Source: Pseudoduganella flava (lineage in GTDB: Bacteria > Pseudomonadota > Gammaproteobacteria > Burkholderiales > Burkholderiaceae_D). From it: a DNA stretch of 64,000 nucleotides. The position numbers and the translations under genes were made by a program. The notes under the pieces were generated by a model. That model did no database searches and was not told the origin of the DNA. It saw only the letters and a program-made list of their open reading frames with translations. Below, in pieces: positions 33,363 to 42,563 of the stretch (positions are counted from its first letter, which is position 1; every line of letters starts with the position of its first letter). The stretch lies in NCBI RefSeq assembly GCF_007830495.1, contig NZ_VLKW01000009.1, forward strand, positions 1 to 64,000. Direction: 5' to 3'.

Positions 33363-36203
33363 CTAGTAAATCGACGACTGCCCGTCGGGGTCGTGGCTCG
33401 GGGCGACCAGCGGCAGTTCCAGCGTGAACGCGGTGCCGGCCGGGCTGCTGGCGACGGCGATCTGGCCGCCCAGCAGGCCAGTGACGATGTTGTAACTGAT
33501 CGATAGCCCCAAGCCGCTGCCGCCCTGGCCAAGCTTCGTCGTGAAGAATGGATCGAAGATACGCGACAGGTGCTGCGGCGCGATGCCGCAGCCGTCGTCG
33601 CTGAAGACGACGGTCACCTTGCCGTCCGGCCCCGCGCCGGCGCGCAGGTGCATGGTGCCGGCGCCGTCGCCGGGTCGGTCGCCGCGTCCGTCGAACGCAT
33701 GCAGCAGTGCGTTGTTGATCAGGTTCGTGACCACCTGGCCGAACGGGCCCGGATAGCTGTCCATCTCGATCGTGTCCGGCACGTCGAACGCGATCCGGTG
33801 GCCGGAGGCACGGATGCGGTTCATCATCGTCGCGACGATTTCATGCGTGACCTGCTGCAGCCGGAAGCGGCGCCGCTGCTCCGTCGTGCGGTCGACGGCC
33901 ACCTGCTTGAAGCTGGCCACCAGGTCGGCGGCGCTGTGCAGCCCGCGCATCACCAGCTCGGAAGCCTTGCGCGCGTCGGCGACGTAGGCGGTCAGCTCGG
34001 AGCGGCGCAGGCCCCGTCCGTTCAGCGTCTCCTCCAGCTCGACCGTCTTCTGTTCCAGCGTGCTGGCGATCAGGAGGCTGTTGCCGATCGGGGTATTGAG
34101 TTCGTGGGCGACGCCGGCCATCAGCGCGCCCAGCGCGGCGAGCTTTTCCTGCGACACCAGCTGCGACTGCGCCTCCTGCAGCTGGTTGTAGGCTTGCGCA
34201 TTGTCGAGCGCGATCGCGCCGTACGCGCACAGCGTGCGGAAGATCAGCCGCTCGCGTTCGCCGTACGCGCCGCTTGCTTTCGCCTGCACCGTCATCGCGC
34301 CCAGCACGCGCTCGCCCAGCAGCAGCGGCACGAACAGCGCGCTGGCGCTGTCCGGGCAGGCATCCGGCGCGCGCGGCTGGCGCGCCAGGTCGTCCACCAC
34401 CACTTCGCCGCGCTCGCGCACGCAGCGCGCGCTGCCGGCGGAGCGATCATCCGCCGCCAGCGTGAACGGCGCCATCGCGGCGCCGGCCTCCACGCCGAAC
34501 GCCAGCGACAGCGTATCGCCCGCGTCCTTCAGCACCACCGCGAACGCATGGGCCGGCAGCAGTGCGTGCACGTAGCGGTTCAGCACATCGTAGACGGCGG
34601 CGGCATCCAGGTGCGTCGTGATTTCCTGGCCGATCGCCGACAGGTGCTCGAGCGTGGCACTGGTCTGCTGCAGCAGGCCGGCGCGGCGCGCTTCGGCCAT
34701 CGCCATCTCGCGGTGGTGGCGGCCCTCCGCACGCGCTTGCTCCGTTTGCTGGTGCACCTGCATCGCGATCGCCCGGCCGGTGGCCTCCTGGCTGTGCGTG
34801 CGTTCGCGCGACTCGCTGGCGGCGCGCGCCATCTCGTAGGCACGGCGGTAATCGGCCACGCGGGCATACTCGTCGGCCAGCGCGTCGTACAGGTCGCCCG
34901 GCACGATGTAGCCGTCGATCGTCGCGGCCACGTCGAGCGCGCGGTGCAGGTAGTGCAGCGTGGGGTTAGGCTCCGTCATACCGCCCGGGCCGGGCAGCGC
35001 GTGGCGGCTGTGGATCAGCGCCAGCACGCGCAGCCCGGCCACCTGGTTATAGACGTTGTGGTGGCCGCCGGCCAGGTCGACAGCCTGCTGCGCCAGCAGC
35101 AGCGCCTCGCCGGGGCGGTCCAGGAAGCACAGCGCGTGGGCCTGGCCGCGCCGCGCCACCATGCGAAAGTCCGCCTGGTCCAGCACATCGGCGCGCACCG
35201 CCAGGCGGCCGAACGCGGCCAGCGCGCCAGCGTAGTCGGTGCGCGCCAGGCACAGGTCGCCCGAATACTGCAATGCGATCGCGTACAGGCGGCTGTTCGC
35301 ATACGGCAGCAGGATGTCGAGCGCCTCGCGCAGCAATTCGCCGGCCGCATCGAGCCGGCCCAGGCGGCGCAGCGTGTCGGCCGTGTGCAGCAGCGCGGCA
35401 CCGGTGCTGCGCGGCCAGCCTTTCGGCCGTGCCATGTCGAGCGCGCGCTGCATCCATTCCAGCGCCGCGTGGTGGTCGTTCAGGTTCGAGAACTTCTCGC
35501 CGATGTTCGTCGCGGTGATGATGGCCGTGCGGATCTGGCCCGTCTGCAGCGCCGCTTCGTAGGTGCGCAGGTAGTGGCGCGCGGCGGCGCCGAAGTCGCT
35601 GGCCTGGCTGGCGGCGATGCCGAGGAAGTCGTTGATCCAGCAGTCCAGCGCCGCGCCCCGTTCGGACGACGGATCGAAATGCCCGCCCCAGCGCTCGCGC
35701 GCCGTATCGAGGTCGCGCAGCACGGCCCAGCGCGCGCTGGCCGCTTCGGCGATCGCGGTCCGTTCGCCGTCGCCGGCGGCGCGCGCCGCCTGGGCGCAGC
35801 GTTCCAGTTCGCGGTCGCGGCATGCGTGGTCGCCGCGGTCGACGGCGATCCACGCCCGCAGCCAGTGCGCGTCAGCGCAGCCGATGCCGTCGCCGGCTTC
35901 ATGCAGCGCATCCGCGGCGGCGTCGGCCGCCGCCTGCGCCGCGTCGATTTCCCCCAGCAGCCAATCCACCTCGGCGCGCAGCAGGCGCAGGCGGGCGGCC
36001 GTGGCGCGCCGCTCACGGGCAGGCAGGCCGGCTTCGTCCAGCAGCGCCTGCGCCTCGTCGGCGAGCAGCACGGCGCGCGCGCTGTCGCGCTGGCGCAGAT
36101 GCCACGCGAGCGGCACCAGCACCGGCAGCCTTGCCGCACCGGTCAACGGCAGCAGTGCCATCTCCCATTGCGCCACGGCGTCGTCGCTGGTGAACAGGTC
36201 CAT
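33363..36203 (-). CDS. TPR-GAF sensor histidine kinase
   Basis: 946 residues. The N-terminal half (about 1-490) is made of TPR-like helical repeats (AALEWMQRALDMARPKG, AGELLREALDILLPYANSRLYAIALQYSGDLCLA). A coiled linker (490-545) leads to a GAF domain (about 550-670; VYDVLNRYVHALLPAHAFAVVL, ALFVPLLLGERVLGAMTVQA). A kinase core follows, with the H box around His700 (AGVAHELNTPIGNS), N box (VTNLINNALLHAF), and G boxes (DDGCGI, GQGGSGLGLSI). There is no membrane segment or receiver, so it is a cytosolic kinase whose regulator is elsewhere. One base separates it from the rsgA stop, so it is transcribed at the end of that operon. Confidence 0.93.
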   Translation of the reverse strand: MDLFTSDDAVAQWEMALLPLTGAARLPVLVPLAWHLRQRDSARAVLLADEAQALLDEAGLPARERRATAARLRLLRAEVDWLLGEIDAAQAAADAAADALHEAGDGIGCADAHWLRAWIAVDRGDHACRDRELERCAQAARAAGDGERTAIAEAASARWAVLRDLDTARERWGGHFDPSSERGAALDCWINDFLGIAASQASDFGAAARHYLRTYEAALQTGQIRTAIITATNIGEKFSNLNDHHAALEWMQRALDMARPKGWPRSTGAALLHTADTLRRLGRLDAAGELLREALDILLPYANSRLYAIALQYSGDLCLARTDYAGALAAFGRLAVRADVLDQADFRMVARRGQAHALCFLDRPGEALLLAQQAVDLAGGHHNVYNQVAGLRVLALIHSRHALPGPGGMTEPNPTLHYLHRALDVAATIDGYIVPGDLYDALADEYARVADYRRAYEMARAASESRERTHSQEATGRAIAMQVHQQTEQARAEGRHHREMAMAEARRAGLLQQTSATLEHLSAIGQEITTHLDAAAVYDVLNRYVHALLPAHAFAVVLKDAGDTLSLAFGVEAGAAMAPFTLAADDRSAGSARCVRERGEVVVDDLARQPRAPDACPDSASALFVPLLLGERVLGAMTVQAKASGAYGERERLIFRTLCAYGAIALDNAQAYNQLQEAQSQLVSQEKLAALGALMAGVAHELNTPIGNSLLIASTLEQKTVELEETLNGRGLRRSELTAYVADARKASELVMRGLHSAADLVASFKQVAVDRTTEQRRRFRLQQVTHEIVATMMNRIRASGHRIAFDVPDTIEMDSYPGPFGQVVTNLINNALLHAFDGRGDRPGDGAGTMHLRAGAGPDGKVTVVFSDDGCGIAPQHLSRIFDPFFTTKLGQGGSGLGLSISYNIVTGLLGGQIAVASSPAGTAFTLELPLVAPSHDPDGQSSIY

Positions 36204-36204
36204 A

Positions 36205-37101
36205 TCAGTAAAGGGTTTGCGCCGACTCGTGCAGCAGCTGCCCGTACAGCTCGTGCCGCATCTTCGCGATGTGGCCGGCGCGCACGGCGTCCAGCACGGC
36301 GCACTGCGGTTCGGACAGGTGGCGGCAGTTGTAGAACTTGCAGCCGCCGAGATAAGGCTGGAAGTCGCGGAACGCGCGCTCCAGCATGCCCTCGGACAGG
36401 TGGTACAGGCCGAACTCCTGGAAGCCAGGAGAGTCGATCACGGATGCGTGGGCGTCCAGGTGGTACAGGCGCGTGAACGTCGTCGTGTGCTTGCCCGTGT
36501 CGAGCGCCGCGGAGATTTCGCGCGTGGCGATGTCCGCGTCCGGCACCAAGAGGTTGATCAGCGACGACTTGCCCATGCCGGACTGGCCGATCAGGATCGT
36601 CGACTGCTGCGCCAGCAGCGGCGCCAGTTCGTCCACCGTCTGCTCCGGCCGCCCCTTGGCGGACACCTCGTGCACCGGATAGCCCATCGCCGTGTACACC
36701 TTCAGGCGTTCGCGCGCCTTCTCCAGACCCTCCTCGACGTCGACCTTGTTGAGGATCAGCCGCGCGGCGATGCCGGCCGCCTCGGCGGCCACCAGCGCGC
36801 GCGACACGAGGTCGTCCGAGAAGCTCGGCTCCGTCGCGACAACGATGAACAGCTGCGTGACGTTCGCCGCCAGCAGCTTCGACTTGTACTGGTCGGAGCG
36901 GTAGAGCAGGGTCTGGCGGTCGCGGATCTTGTCGATCACGGCCTGGTCCGGCGACGTCAGCGTCAGGTCGACGACGTCGCCGACGGCCACGTTGGTCTTC
37001 TTGCCGCGCGTGACGCATTGCAGGCGGGTGCCTTGTGCGTCGGCCAGGTAGTGGCGGCCATGGGCCGCGATGATGATGCCGGTGCGTTGTTCCTTCTTCA
37101 T
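36205..37101 (-). CDS. rsgA: Ribosome small-subunit biogenesis GTPase RsgA
   Basis: 298 residues; start 37101 (MKKEQRTGIIIAAHGRHYLAD) overlaps phhB by four bases. An N-terminal OB-fold precedes a circularly permuted GTPase: G4 NKVD comes first, then G1 GQSGMGKSSLINLL, a Thr-containing switch (TGKHTTTF) and G3 DSPGF. A C-terminal zinc knuckle follows (GGCKFYNCRHLSEPQC). It helps late maturation of the 30S ribosomal subunit. Confidence 0.96.
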   Translation of the reverse strand: MKKEQRTGIIIAAHGRHYLADAQGTRLQCVTRGKKTNVAVGDVVDLTLTSPDQAVIDKIRDRQTLLYRSDQYKSKLLAANVTQLFIVVATEPSFSDDLVSRALVAAEAAGIAARLILNKVDVEEGLEKARERLKVYTAMGYPVHEVSAKGRPEQTVDELAPLLAQQSTILIGQSGMGKSSLINLLVPDADIATREISAALDTGKHTTTFTRLYHLDAHASVIDSPGFQEFGLYHLSEGMLERAFRDFQPYLGGCKFYNCRHLSEPQCAVLDAVRAGHIAKMRHELYGQLLHESAQTLY

Positions 37102-37442
37102 GGGCGGCCCGCCACGCGAACCAGCACATCGGCCTTCGCCGCGCAGATGAAGTCGTTCAGCGACAGCCCCTGCACCGAGTGCGTGGCGAAGCGCGCCACG
37201 CAATTGCGGTAGCCGATCACCAGCTCGGGATGATGGTCTTCGCAATGGGCGATATAGGCCAGTGCGTTCACGAACGCCATCGTCTCGTAGTAATCGCGGA
37301 AGGTGAACGCCCGCGTCAGGCGGCCCTCGTCGATGGCCCAGCCATCGAGCAGCGCCAGCAGGCGCGTGGCCTCGGCGGGGTCGAGCTGGGTGGTCGCATG
37401 CGCGCAGTGCTGCATGCGCAGTTCGTCGGCGCTCGCGATCAT
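37098..37442 (-). CDS. phhB: 4a-hydroxytetrahydrobiopterin dehydratase
   Basis: 114 residues, usual size for pterin-4a-carbinolamine dehydratase. It recycles the pterin cofactor of aromatic amino-acid hydroxylases. The catalytic histidines lie in CEDHHPELVIGYRNCV, and the LTRAFTFRDYYETMAFVNALA helix is conserved. It overlaps both the protease gene before it and rsgA after it by four bases. Confidence 0.95.
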   Translation of the reverse strand: MIASADELRMQHCAHATTQLDPAEATRLLALLDGWAIDEGRLTRAFTFRDYYETMAFVNALAYIAHCEDHHPELVIGYRNCVARFATHSVQGLSLNDFICAAKADVLVRVAGRP

Positions 37443-38725
37443 ACGTGGGCCATGTCCAGTTGCCGGCCCAGGTGCCGATTCAGGTGCTGCACCCGAATCG
37501 CGGCCGGCGGGTGCGAATCGTAGAACGCCGAATGCAGCGGGTCGGGCGTCAACGTCGACGCGTTATCCTCGTACATCTTGACCAGCGCGGACACCAGGTC
37601 GTGCGCGTCGGTGTGCTGGGCGGCGAACGCGTCGGCCTCGAACTCGTGCTTGCGCGAGCTGAGCGAGGCGAGGGGGCCGAACAGGAACGTGAACACGGGC
37701 AGCGCCAGCATGAACAGGATCAGCGCCAAAGCGTCGTTGTTCTGGCCGATCATCGGCGTCACGCCCAGGCCCGTGTAGAACCACACCTGGTCCTTCAGCC
37801 AGCCGAGCAGCGCGAGGAAGGCCAGCGACAGCGCGAACATCAGGCCGATGCGCTTGACGATGTGCTTCAGCTTGAAGTGGCCCAGCTCGTGCGCCAGCAC
37901 GGCCTCGATTTCCTGCGGGGCGAGGCGGGACAGCAGCGTGTCGAAGAACACGATGCGCTTGGCCGCGCCGAAGCCGGAGAAATACGCGTTGCCGTGCGCG
38001 CTGCGCTTGGAACCGTCCATCACGAACAGGCCCTTCGACGCGAAGCCCACGCGGCGCATCAGCCCTTCGATGCGCGATTTCAGCGCTTCGTCCGCCAGCG
38101 GCGTGAACTTGTTGAACAGCGGCGCGATCACGGTGGGGAACAGCACCATCATCAGCAGCTGGAAGCCGCTCCACACACACCATGCGTACAGCCACCACAA
38201 CGGCCCCGCTTTCGCCATCAGCGTCAGCACGATCCAAGCGAGCGGCAGGCCGAGGGCGACGGCCAGCAGCACGCCTTTGCCCATGTCCGCGACGAACAGG
38301 CCGACGCTCATCTTGTTGAAGCCGAAGCGCTCTTCGAGCACGAACTGCTTGTAGTAGTCGAACGGGATGTCGATCACGCCGGACACCACGGCGAACGCCG
38401 CAAGCAGCCCCAGTTGATACGTCATGCCGCCGCCCGTGAGCCCGAACACCTTTACCGACAGCCATTCCAGGCCGCCCAGCAACGTGAAGCCGATCAGCAC
38501 GGCGGCGTTGACGAACATCGTCACGAGGCCGAGCTTCGTGCGCGCGACCGTGTAGTCGGCCGCCTTCTGGTGCGCCGCCAGGGGAATGGTCGCGGCGAAT
38601 TCGGCCGGCACGGCGCCGCGATTGGCGAGCACGTGCCGGATGTGGCGCGAGGCGAGCCAGAAGCGGACAGCCAGTGTCAACGCTAAAAATGCGACAAACA
38701 AAAACGAAAACGCGTGTGAATACAT
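37439..38725 (-). CDS. M48 family metallopeptidase (Ste24/CAAX prenyl protease-like)
   Basis: 428 residues. Polytopic inner-membrane zinc protease of the M48A type. The zinc motif HELGHFKLKH and the downstream EFEADAFAAQ (third ligand Glu) are intact, as are several hydrophobic segments before and after. The N-terminal membrane domain (WFNxPxxxS-like part replaced by FDYYKQFVLEERFGFNK) matches Ste24 homologues. Bacterial members are thought to act in membrane-protein quality control. It is the first gene of the M48-phhB-rsgA-kinase operon. Confidence 0.94.
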   Translation of the reverse strand: MYSHAFSFLFVAFLALTLAVRFWLASRHIRHVLANRGAVPAEFAATIPLAAHQKAADYTVARTKLGLVTMFVNAAVLIGFTLLGGLEWLSVKVFGLTGGGMTYQLGLLAAFAVVSGVIDIPFDYYKQFVLEERFGFNKMSVGLFVADMGKGVLLAVALGLPLAWIVLTLMAKAGPLWWLYAWCVWSGFQLLMMVLFPTVIAPLFNKFTPLADEALKSRIEGLMRRVGFASKGLFVMDGSKRSAHGNAYFSGFGAAKRIVFFDTLLSRLAPQEIEAVLAHELGHFKLKHIVKRIGLMFALSLAFLALLGWLKDQVWFYTGLGVTPMIGQNNDALALILFMLALPVFTFLFGPLASLSSRKHEFEADAFAAQHTDAHDLVSALVKMYEDNASTLTPDPLHSAFYDSHPPAAIRVQHLNRHLGRQLDMAHV

Positions 38726-38772
38726 TCTGTGCCTGTGAGAAAATGGCGGTTTAGTTTGGCCAAGAGAGAATT

Positions 38773-39369
38773 ATGTCACAAGCGAACGATACTCCCGTCA
38801 CCCCGGCCGCCGCCGCCCAGCCGCAACGCCCCAACGAGATGAATCTCGTGTGGGTCGACATGGAAATGACGGGCCTGGAACCGGATACCGACCGCATCAT
38901 CGAAGTGGCGATCGTCGTCACCGACATGCACCTGAACGTGCTGGCCGAAGGCCCGGTGCTGGCGATCCACCAGTCCGACGCCACGCTGGACGCGATGGAT
39001 TCGTGGAACAAGGGCACGCACGGGCGCTCCGGCCTGATCGACCGCGTCAAGGCGTCGACGATCAGCGAAGAGCAGGCCGAGGCGGAATTGATCGCCTTCA
39101 TGAAACAGTGGGTGCCGGCCGGTAAATCGCCGATGTGCGGCAACACGATCGGCCAGGACCGCCGCTTCATGGTGCGCTACATGCCGAAGCTGGAAGCGTT
39201 CTTCCACTACCGGAACGTGGACGTGTCGACGCTGAAGGAATTGTGCCGCCGCTGGAAGCCGGAAGTGGTGTCGGGCTTCAAGAAGGCACAAAAGCACACG
39301 GCGCTGGCCGACATCCTCGAGTCGATCGAGGAGTTGAAGTACTACCGCGAGCATTTCATCAAACTGTAA
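38773..39369 (+). CDS. orn: Oligoribonuclease
   Basis: 198 residues. A 3'-5' exoribonuclease that finishes off di- to pentaribonucleotides, including pGpG, the breakdown product of cyclic-di-GMP. DEDDh residues are seen in VWVDMEMTGL (Asp, Glu), GQDRRFMVRYMP (Asp) and KHTALADI (His, Asp). A clear AGAGAG ribosome site is present. It is divergent from the M48 protease gene by 47 bases. Confidence 0.97.
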   Translation: MSQANDTPVTPAAAAQPQRPNEMNLVWVDMEMTGLEPDTDRIIEVAIVVTDMHLNVLAEGPVLAIHQSDATLDAMDSWNKGTHGRSGLIDRVKASTISEEQAEAELIAFMKQWVPAGKSPMCGNTIGQDRRFMVRYMPKLEAFFHYRNVDVSTLKELCRRWKPEVVSGFKKAQKHTALADILESIEELKYYREHFIKL

Positions 39370-39446
39370 AGGCAGCGGCCGCGCGCGTCGGCATACTTGA
39401 CAGCGCCGGCCCGCCGCCCCCGGACACCATTCGGGGGCGCGGGCGC

Positions 39447-39462
39447 TGGAACGACGCTTGCA
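39447..39462 (+). promoter_or_regulatory. Sigma-54 promoter of the PEP-CTERM gene
   Basis: TGGAACGACGCTTGCA fits the sigma-54 consensus, with GG at 39448-39449 and GC at 39460-39461 separated by exactly 10 bases. Transcription is expected to start near 39473, 41 bases before the ATG. PEP-CTERM genes in beta-proteobacteria are known to be driven by sigma-54 with the PrsK/PrsR pair, which supports the call. Confidence 0.7.
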
Positions 39463-39463
39463 A

Positions 39464-39507
39464 CTCCGGTAACGGCCCCCACGGGGCTCCTTTCCTAGTT
39501 ACCGGAG
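39464..39507 (+). promoter_or_regulatory. Inverted repeat covering the ribosome site of the PEP-CTERM gene
   Basis: CTCCGGTAAC (39464-39473) and GTTACCGGAG (39498-39507) are perfect 10-base complements. An inner GCCCC/GGGGC hairpin sits between them. The right arm contains the GGAG ribosome site six bases before the ATG. The left arm lies between the sigma-54 -12 element and the expected start point. Confidence 0.6.
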
Positions 39508-39513
39508 ATCGCC

Positions 39514-40050
39514 ATGAACTATTTACGCAAAACGTGCGCCACCCTCGTCTGCGCATGTGCCGCCGCGGCGGCCAGCGCCGACTCGGTCGATAGCCACCTC
39601 GTCTACCATAACGACGTGTTCTATCACAGTATCGTCGTGCAGGAAACCTCGCACCTGACCGTCTGGACGGACTCCTACCTGGATGGCGGCAACCTGGATC
39701 CGATCCTGGCCGTCTGGCGCAATGGCGAGCGGCTGGGCGAGAACGACGACAATCCCTCCATCGCTCCCGGGCAGACGATGTACGATTCCGGCCTGCGCCT
39801 GCACGACCTGATGCCGGGGACCTATCTGTTCACGGTCACGATGTACGACAATTTCTCGAACAGCACGTCGATTGCGGACGGCTGGCGCTACGACAACGAC
39901 GCGCCGATTGCGCTGGCGGACATGGGCATCGGCCCGTACATCTCGGTGCGCTGGACGGTGACGCCCGTGCCGGAGCCGTCCACCTGGGCGATGCTGGCGG
40001 CAGGTGCGTTGACGGTCGGTGCGTTCGTCCGGCGGCGCCGCGCCGCGTGA
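39514..40050 (+). CDS. PEP-CTERM sorting-domain protein
   Basis: 178 residues. A signal peptide (MNYLRKTCATLVCACAAAAASA) precedes a beta-rich domain (residues 25-150; LTVWTDSYLDGGNLDPILAVW, MPGTYLFTVTMYDN) of the DVUA0089 kind. The C-terminus is a canonical PEP-CTERM signal: VPEPSTWAMLAAGALTVGAF followed by VRRRRAA. Such proteins are cleaved at the PEP box by exosortase and linked to exopolysaccharide or floc formation. No exosortase gene lies in this window. It has its own sigma-54 promoter. Confidence 0.92.
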   Translation: MNYLRKTCATLVCACAAAAASADSVDSHLVYHNDVFYHSIVVQETSHLTVWTDSYLDGGNLDPILAVWRNGERLGENDDNPSIAPGQTMYDSGLRLHDLMPGTYLFTVTMYDNFSNSTSIADGWRYDNDAPIALADMGIGPYISVRWTVTPVPEPSTWAMLAAGALTVGAFVRRRRAA

Positions 40051-40081
40051 GCAAGCCGGCGCCGCGCGGTTCGATGGTGGC

Positions 40082-40777
<696 letters not shown>

Positions 40778-40799
40778 GGTTCGTACTTTCAAAAGGAAT

Positions 40800-40834
40800 C
40801 CGACAGTATACGCCGCCGGCCTTACAATGGCGAG
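40800..40834 (+). promoter_or_regulatory. Promoter of srkA, probably leaderless
   Basis: A -35-like CCGACA (40800-40805) and a -10 TACAAT (40823-40828) are separated by 17 bases. The expected start falls at or next to the A of the srkA ATG (40835), and no ribosome site fits upstream. This suggests a leaderless messenger. Confidence 0.5.
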
Positions 40835-41830
40835 ATGACGACTTCCATTCCCGCCTCCCACCCCTTTGCCGCGCTGGGCCCCGACTGCGTGCTCGATGCG
40901 CTGGCCAGCGCGGGCCTGTACGGCGACGGCCGCCTGCTGGCGCTGAACAGCTACGAGAACCGCGTCTACCAGGTGGGCATCGAGGACGGCAAGCCCGTCG
41001 TCGTGAAATTTTACCGGCCGCAGCGCTGGAGCGATGCCGCGATCCTCGAGGAGCATGCCTTCGTGGCCGAGCTGGCCGAGCGCGAGATTCCCGCCGTGCC
41101 GCCGCTGGCGATCGGCGGGCGCACCTTGCACACGTTCGAGCAATTCCGCTTTGCCGTGTTCGAGCGCCATGGCGGCCGCGCGCCGGAACTGTCCGATCCC
41201 GCCGTGCTGGACTGGACGGGGCGCTTCATCGGCCGCATCCACGCGGTCGGCGCCACCCGGCCGTTCGCCGAGCGGGGCGCGCTCGACATCGATACGTTCG
41301 GCACCACGTCGCGCGACTACCTGCTGCGCGAAGGCTTCCTGCCGCCGGAGCTGGTCGACGCCTACCGCAGCGTGGCCGACCAGGCGCTGGACGGCGTGCG
41401 CCGCTGCTACGAGCGGGCCGGCGACGTGCCGCTGCTGCGCCTGCACGGCGACTGCCACGGCGGCAACGTGCTGTGGACCGACGGTGGCCCGCACTTCGTC
41501 GACTTCGACGATGCGCGCAACGGCCCGGCGGTGCAGGACCTGTGGATGATGCTGTCCGGCGAGCGCGGTGAGATGGTGCGCCAGCTGTCGGACATCCTGG
41601 CCGGCTACGAGGATTTCTGCGAATTCGACCCGCGCCAGCTGTACCTCGTGGAGGCGCTGCGCACGCTGCGCCTGATGCATTACGCCGCGTGGCTGGCGCG
41701 GCGCTGGGACGACCCCGCGTTCCCCGCCGCCTTCCCGTGGTTTAACACGCAGCGCTACTGGCAGGACCGCATCCTGGAACTGCGCGAGCAGGTGGCGCTG
41801 ATGGACGAGCCGCCGCTCTGGCCCGTCTAG
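40835..41830 (+). CDS. srkA: Stress response serine/threonine protein kinase (SrkA/YihE)
   Basis: 331 residues, full length for SrkA (RdoA). The APH-like kinase fold shows NSYENRVYQVGIEDG..VVVKFYRP (ATP site with Lys), the catalytic loop LHGDCHGGNVLW and the metal-binding VDFDDA. In E. coli the protein counteracts envelope and oxidative stress through the Cpx response. It ends three bases before the convergent CPBP protease gene. Confidence 0.95.
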   Translation: MTTSIPASHPFAALGPDCVLDALASAGLYGDGRLLALNSYENRVYQVGIEDGKPVVVKFYRPQRWSDAAILEEHAFVAELAEREIPAVPPLAIGGRTLHTFEQFRFAVFERHGGRAPELSDPAVLDWTGRFIGRIHAVGATRPFAERGALDIDTFGTTSRDYLLREGFLPPELVDAYRSVADQALDGVRRCYERAGDVPLLRLHGDCHGGNVLWTDGGPHFVDFDDARNGPAVQDLWMMLSGERGEMVRQLSDILAGYEDFCEFDPRQLYLVEALRTLRLMHYAAWLARRWDDPAFPAAFPWFNTQRYWQDRILELREQVALMDEPPLWPV

Positions 41831-41833
41831 GCG

Positions 41834-42403
41834 TCACACGGTAGCGGCGGCGCGGCGCACCAGCAGCAGGCCGGCCACGTCGACGAGCGTGTGCACGGCG
41901 ATCGCCGTGAGCAAGCCCGTGTAATGGGCCAGCCAGCCCAGCACCGCGCTGACGGCGAAGAGCGTCGTCGCCTGGATCAGCGTCGTGCGGTCCAGCCGCG
42001 CCATGTCGTACACCTTCGCATGGGCCAGCGCGAACAGCGCCGACGTCAGCCATACGCCCAAGTGCGGCTGCAGCGCCCCGCGGAACAGCAGCTCCTCGCC
42101 GATGCCGGCGCCCAGCGCAATCCAGAACGGGTTCCAGCCCGCCAAGTCCAGCTGGCGGTAACTCTCGACGGTGCGGCGCACCCGCTCGCTGCCCGCATGG
42201 CGCCGATAGTCCAGCAGCGCGGCCAGCCAGTACAGTGCGCCGAGGCCGAGGCCAAGCGCCAGCTGGACCGCAACGGGCAGGCCGAGCGTGCCCGTGAGTG
42301 CGCCCGGCGCGGCCGGCCACAGCAGCAAGAGCAGGGCGGCGATGGCTGTCATGCCGATGCCGGTGGCGAGCTGGTGGTGCAGGCGGACGGTTTGTTCGGC
42401 CAT
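41834..42403 (-). CDS. CPBP family intramembrane metalloprotease
   Basis: 189 residues with five to six hydrophobic segments. The CAAX-protease/bacteriocin-processing (Abi) motifs are present: GEELLFRG (EExxxR), an ALAHAKVY helix with His, and a final HTLVDVAGLLLV. Members cleave within membranes or confer bacteriocin immunity; the target here is unknown. It has no obvious operon partner. Confidence 0.9.
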   Translation of the reverse strand: MAEQTVRLHHQLATGIGMTAIAALLLLLWPAAPGALTGTLGLPVAVQLALGLGLGALYWLAALLDYRRHAGSERVRRTVESYRQLDLAGWNPFWIALGAGIGEELLFRGALQPHLGVWLTSALFALAHAKVYDMARLDRTTLIQATTLFAVSAVLGWLAHYTGLLTAIAVHTLVDVAGLLLVRRAAATV

Positions 42404-42563
42404 GGCGCATACGCTGGAATGGTGGGGTTGTCATTTTGCCATAGTGGAATGGTCAACCGGGGAATTGGCGGCATAAACCGGCTTTGCTTCACGCTTGCCA
42501 TTGCATGGTCCAGTTCGATAATGACAGCTCGAAATTCCCGCAACCTGCCCAGCGAGACCCGTC

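Noticed and set aside
33570..36476. A 968-codon plus-strand open frame
   Set aside because: Antisense shadow of the TPR-GAF histidine kinase and the end of rsgA, which have complete domain motifs.
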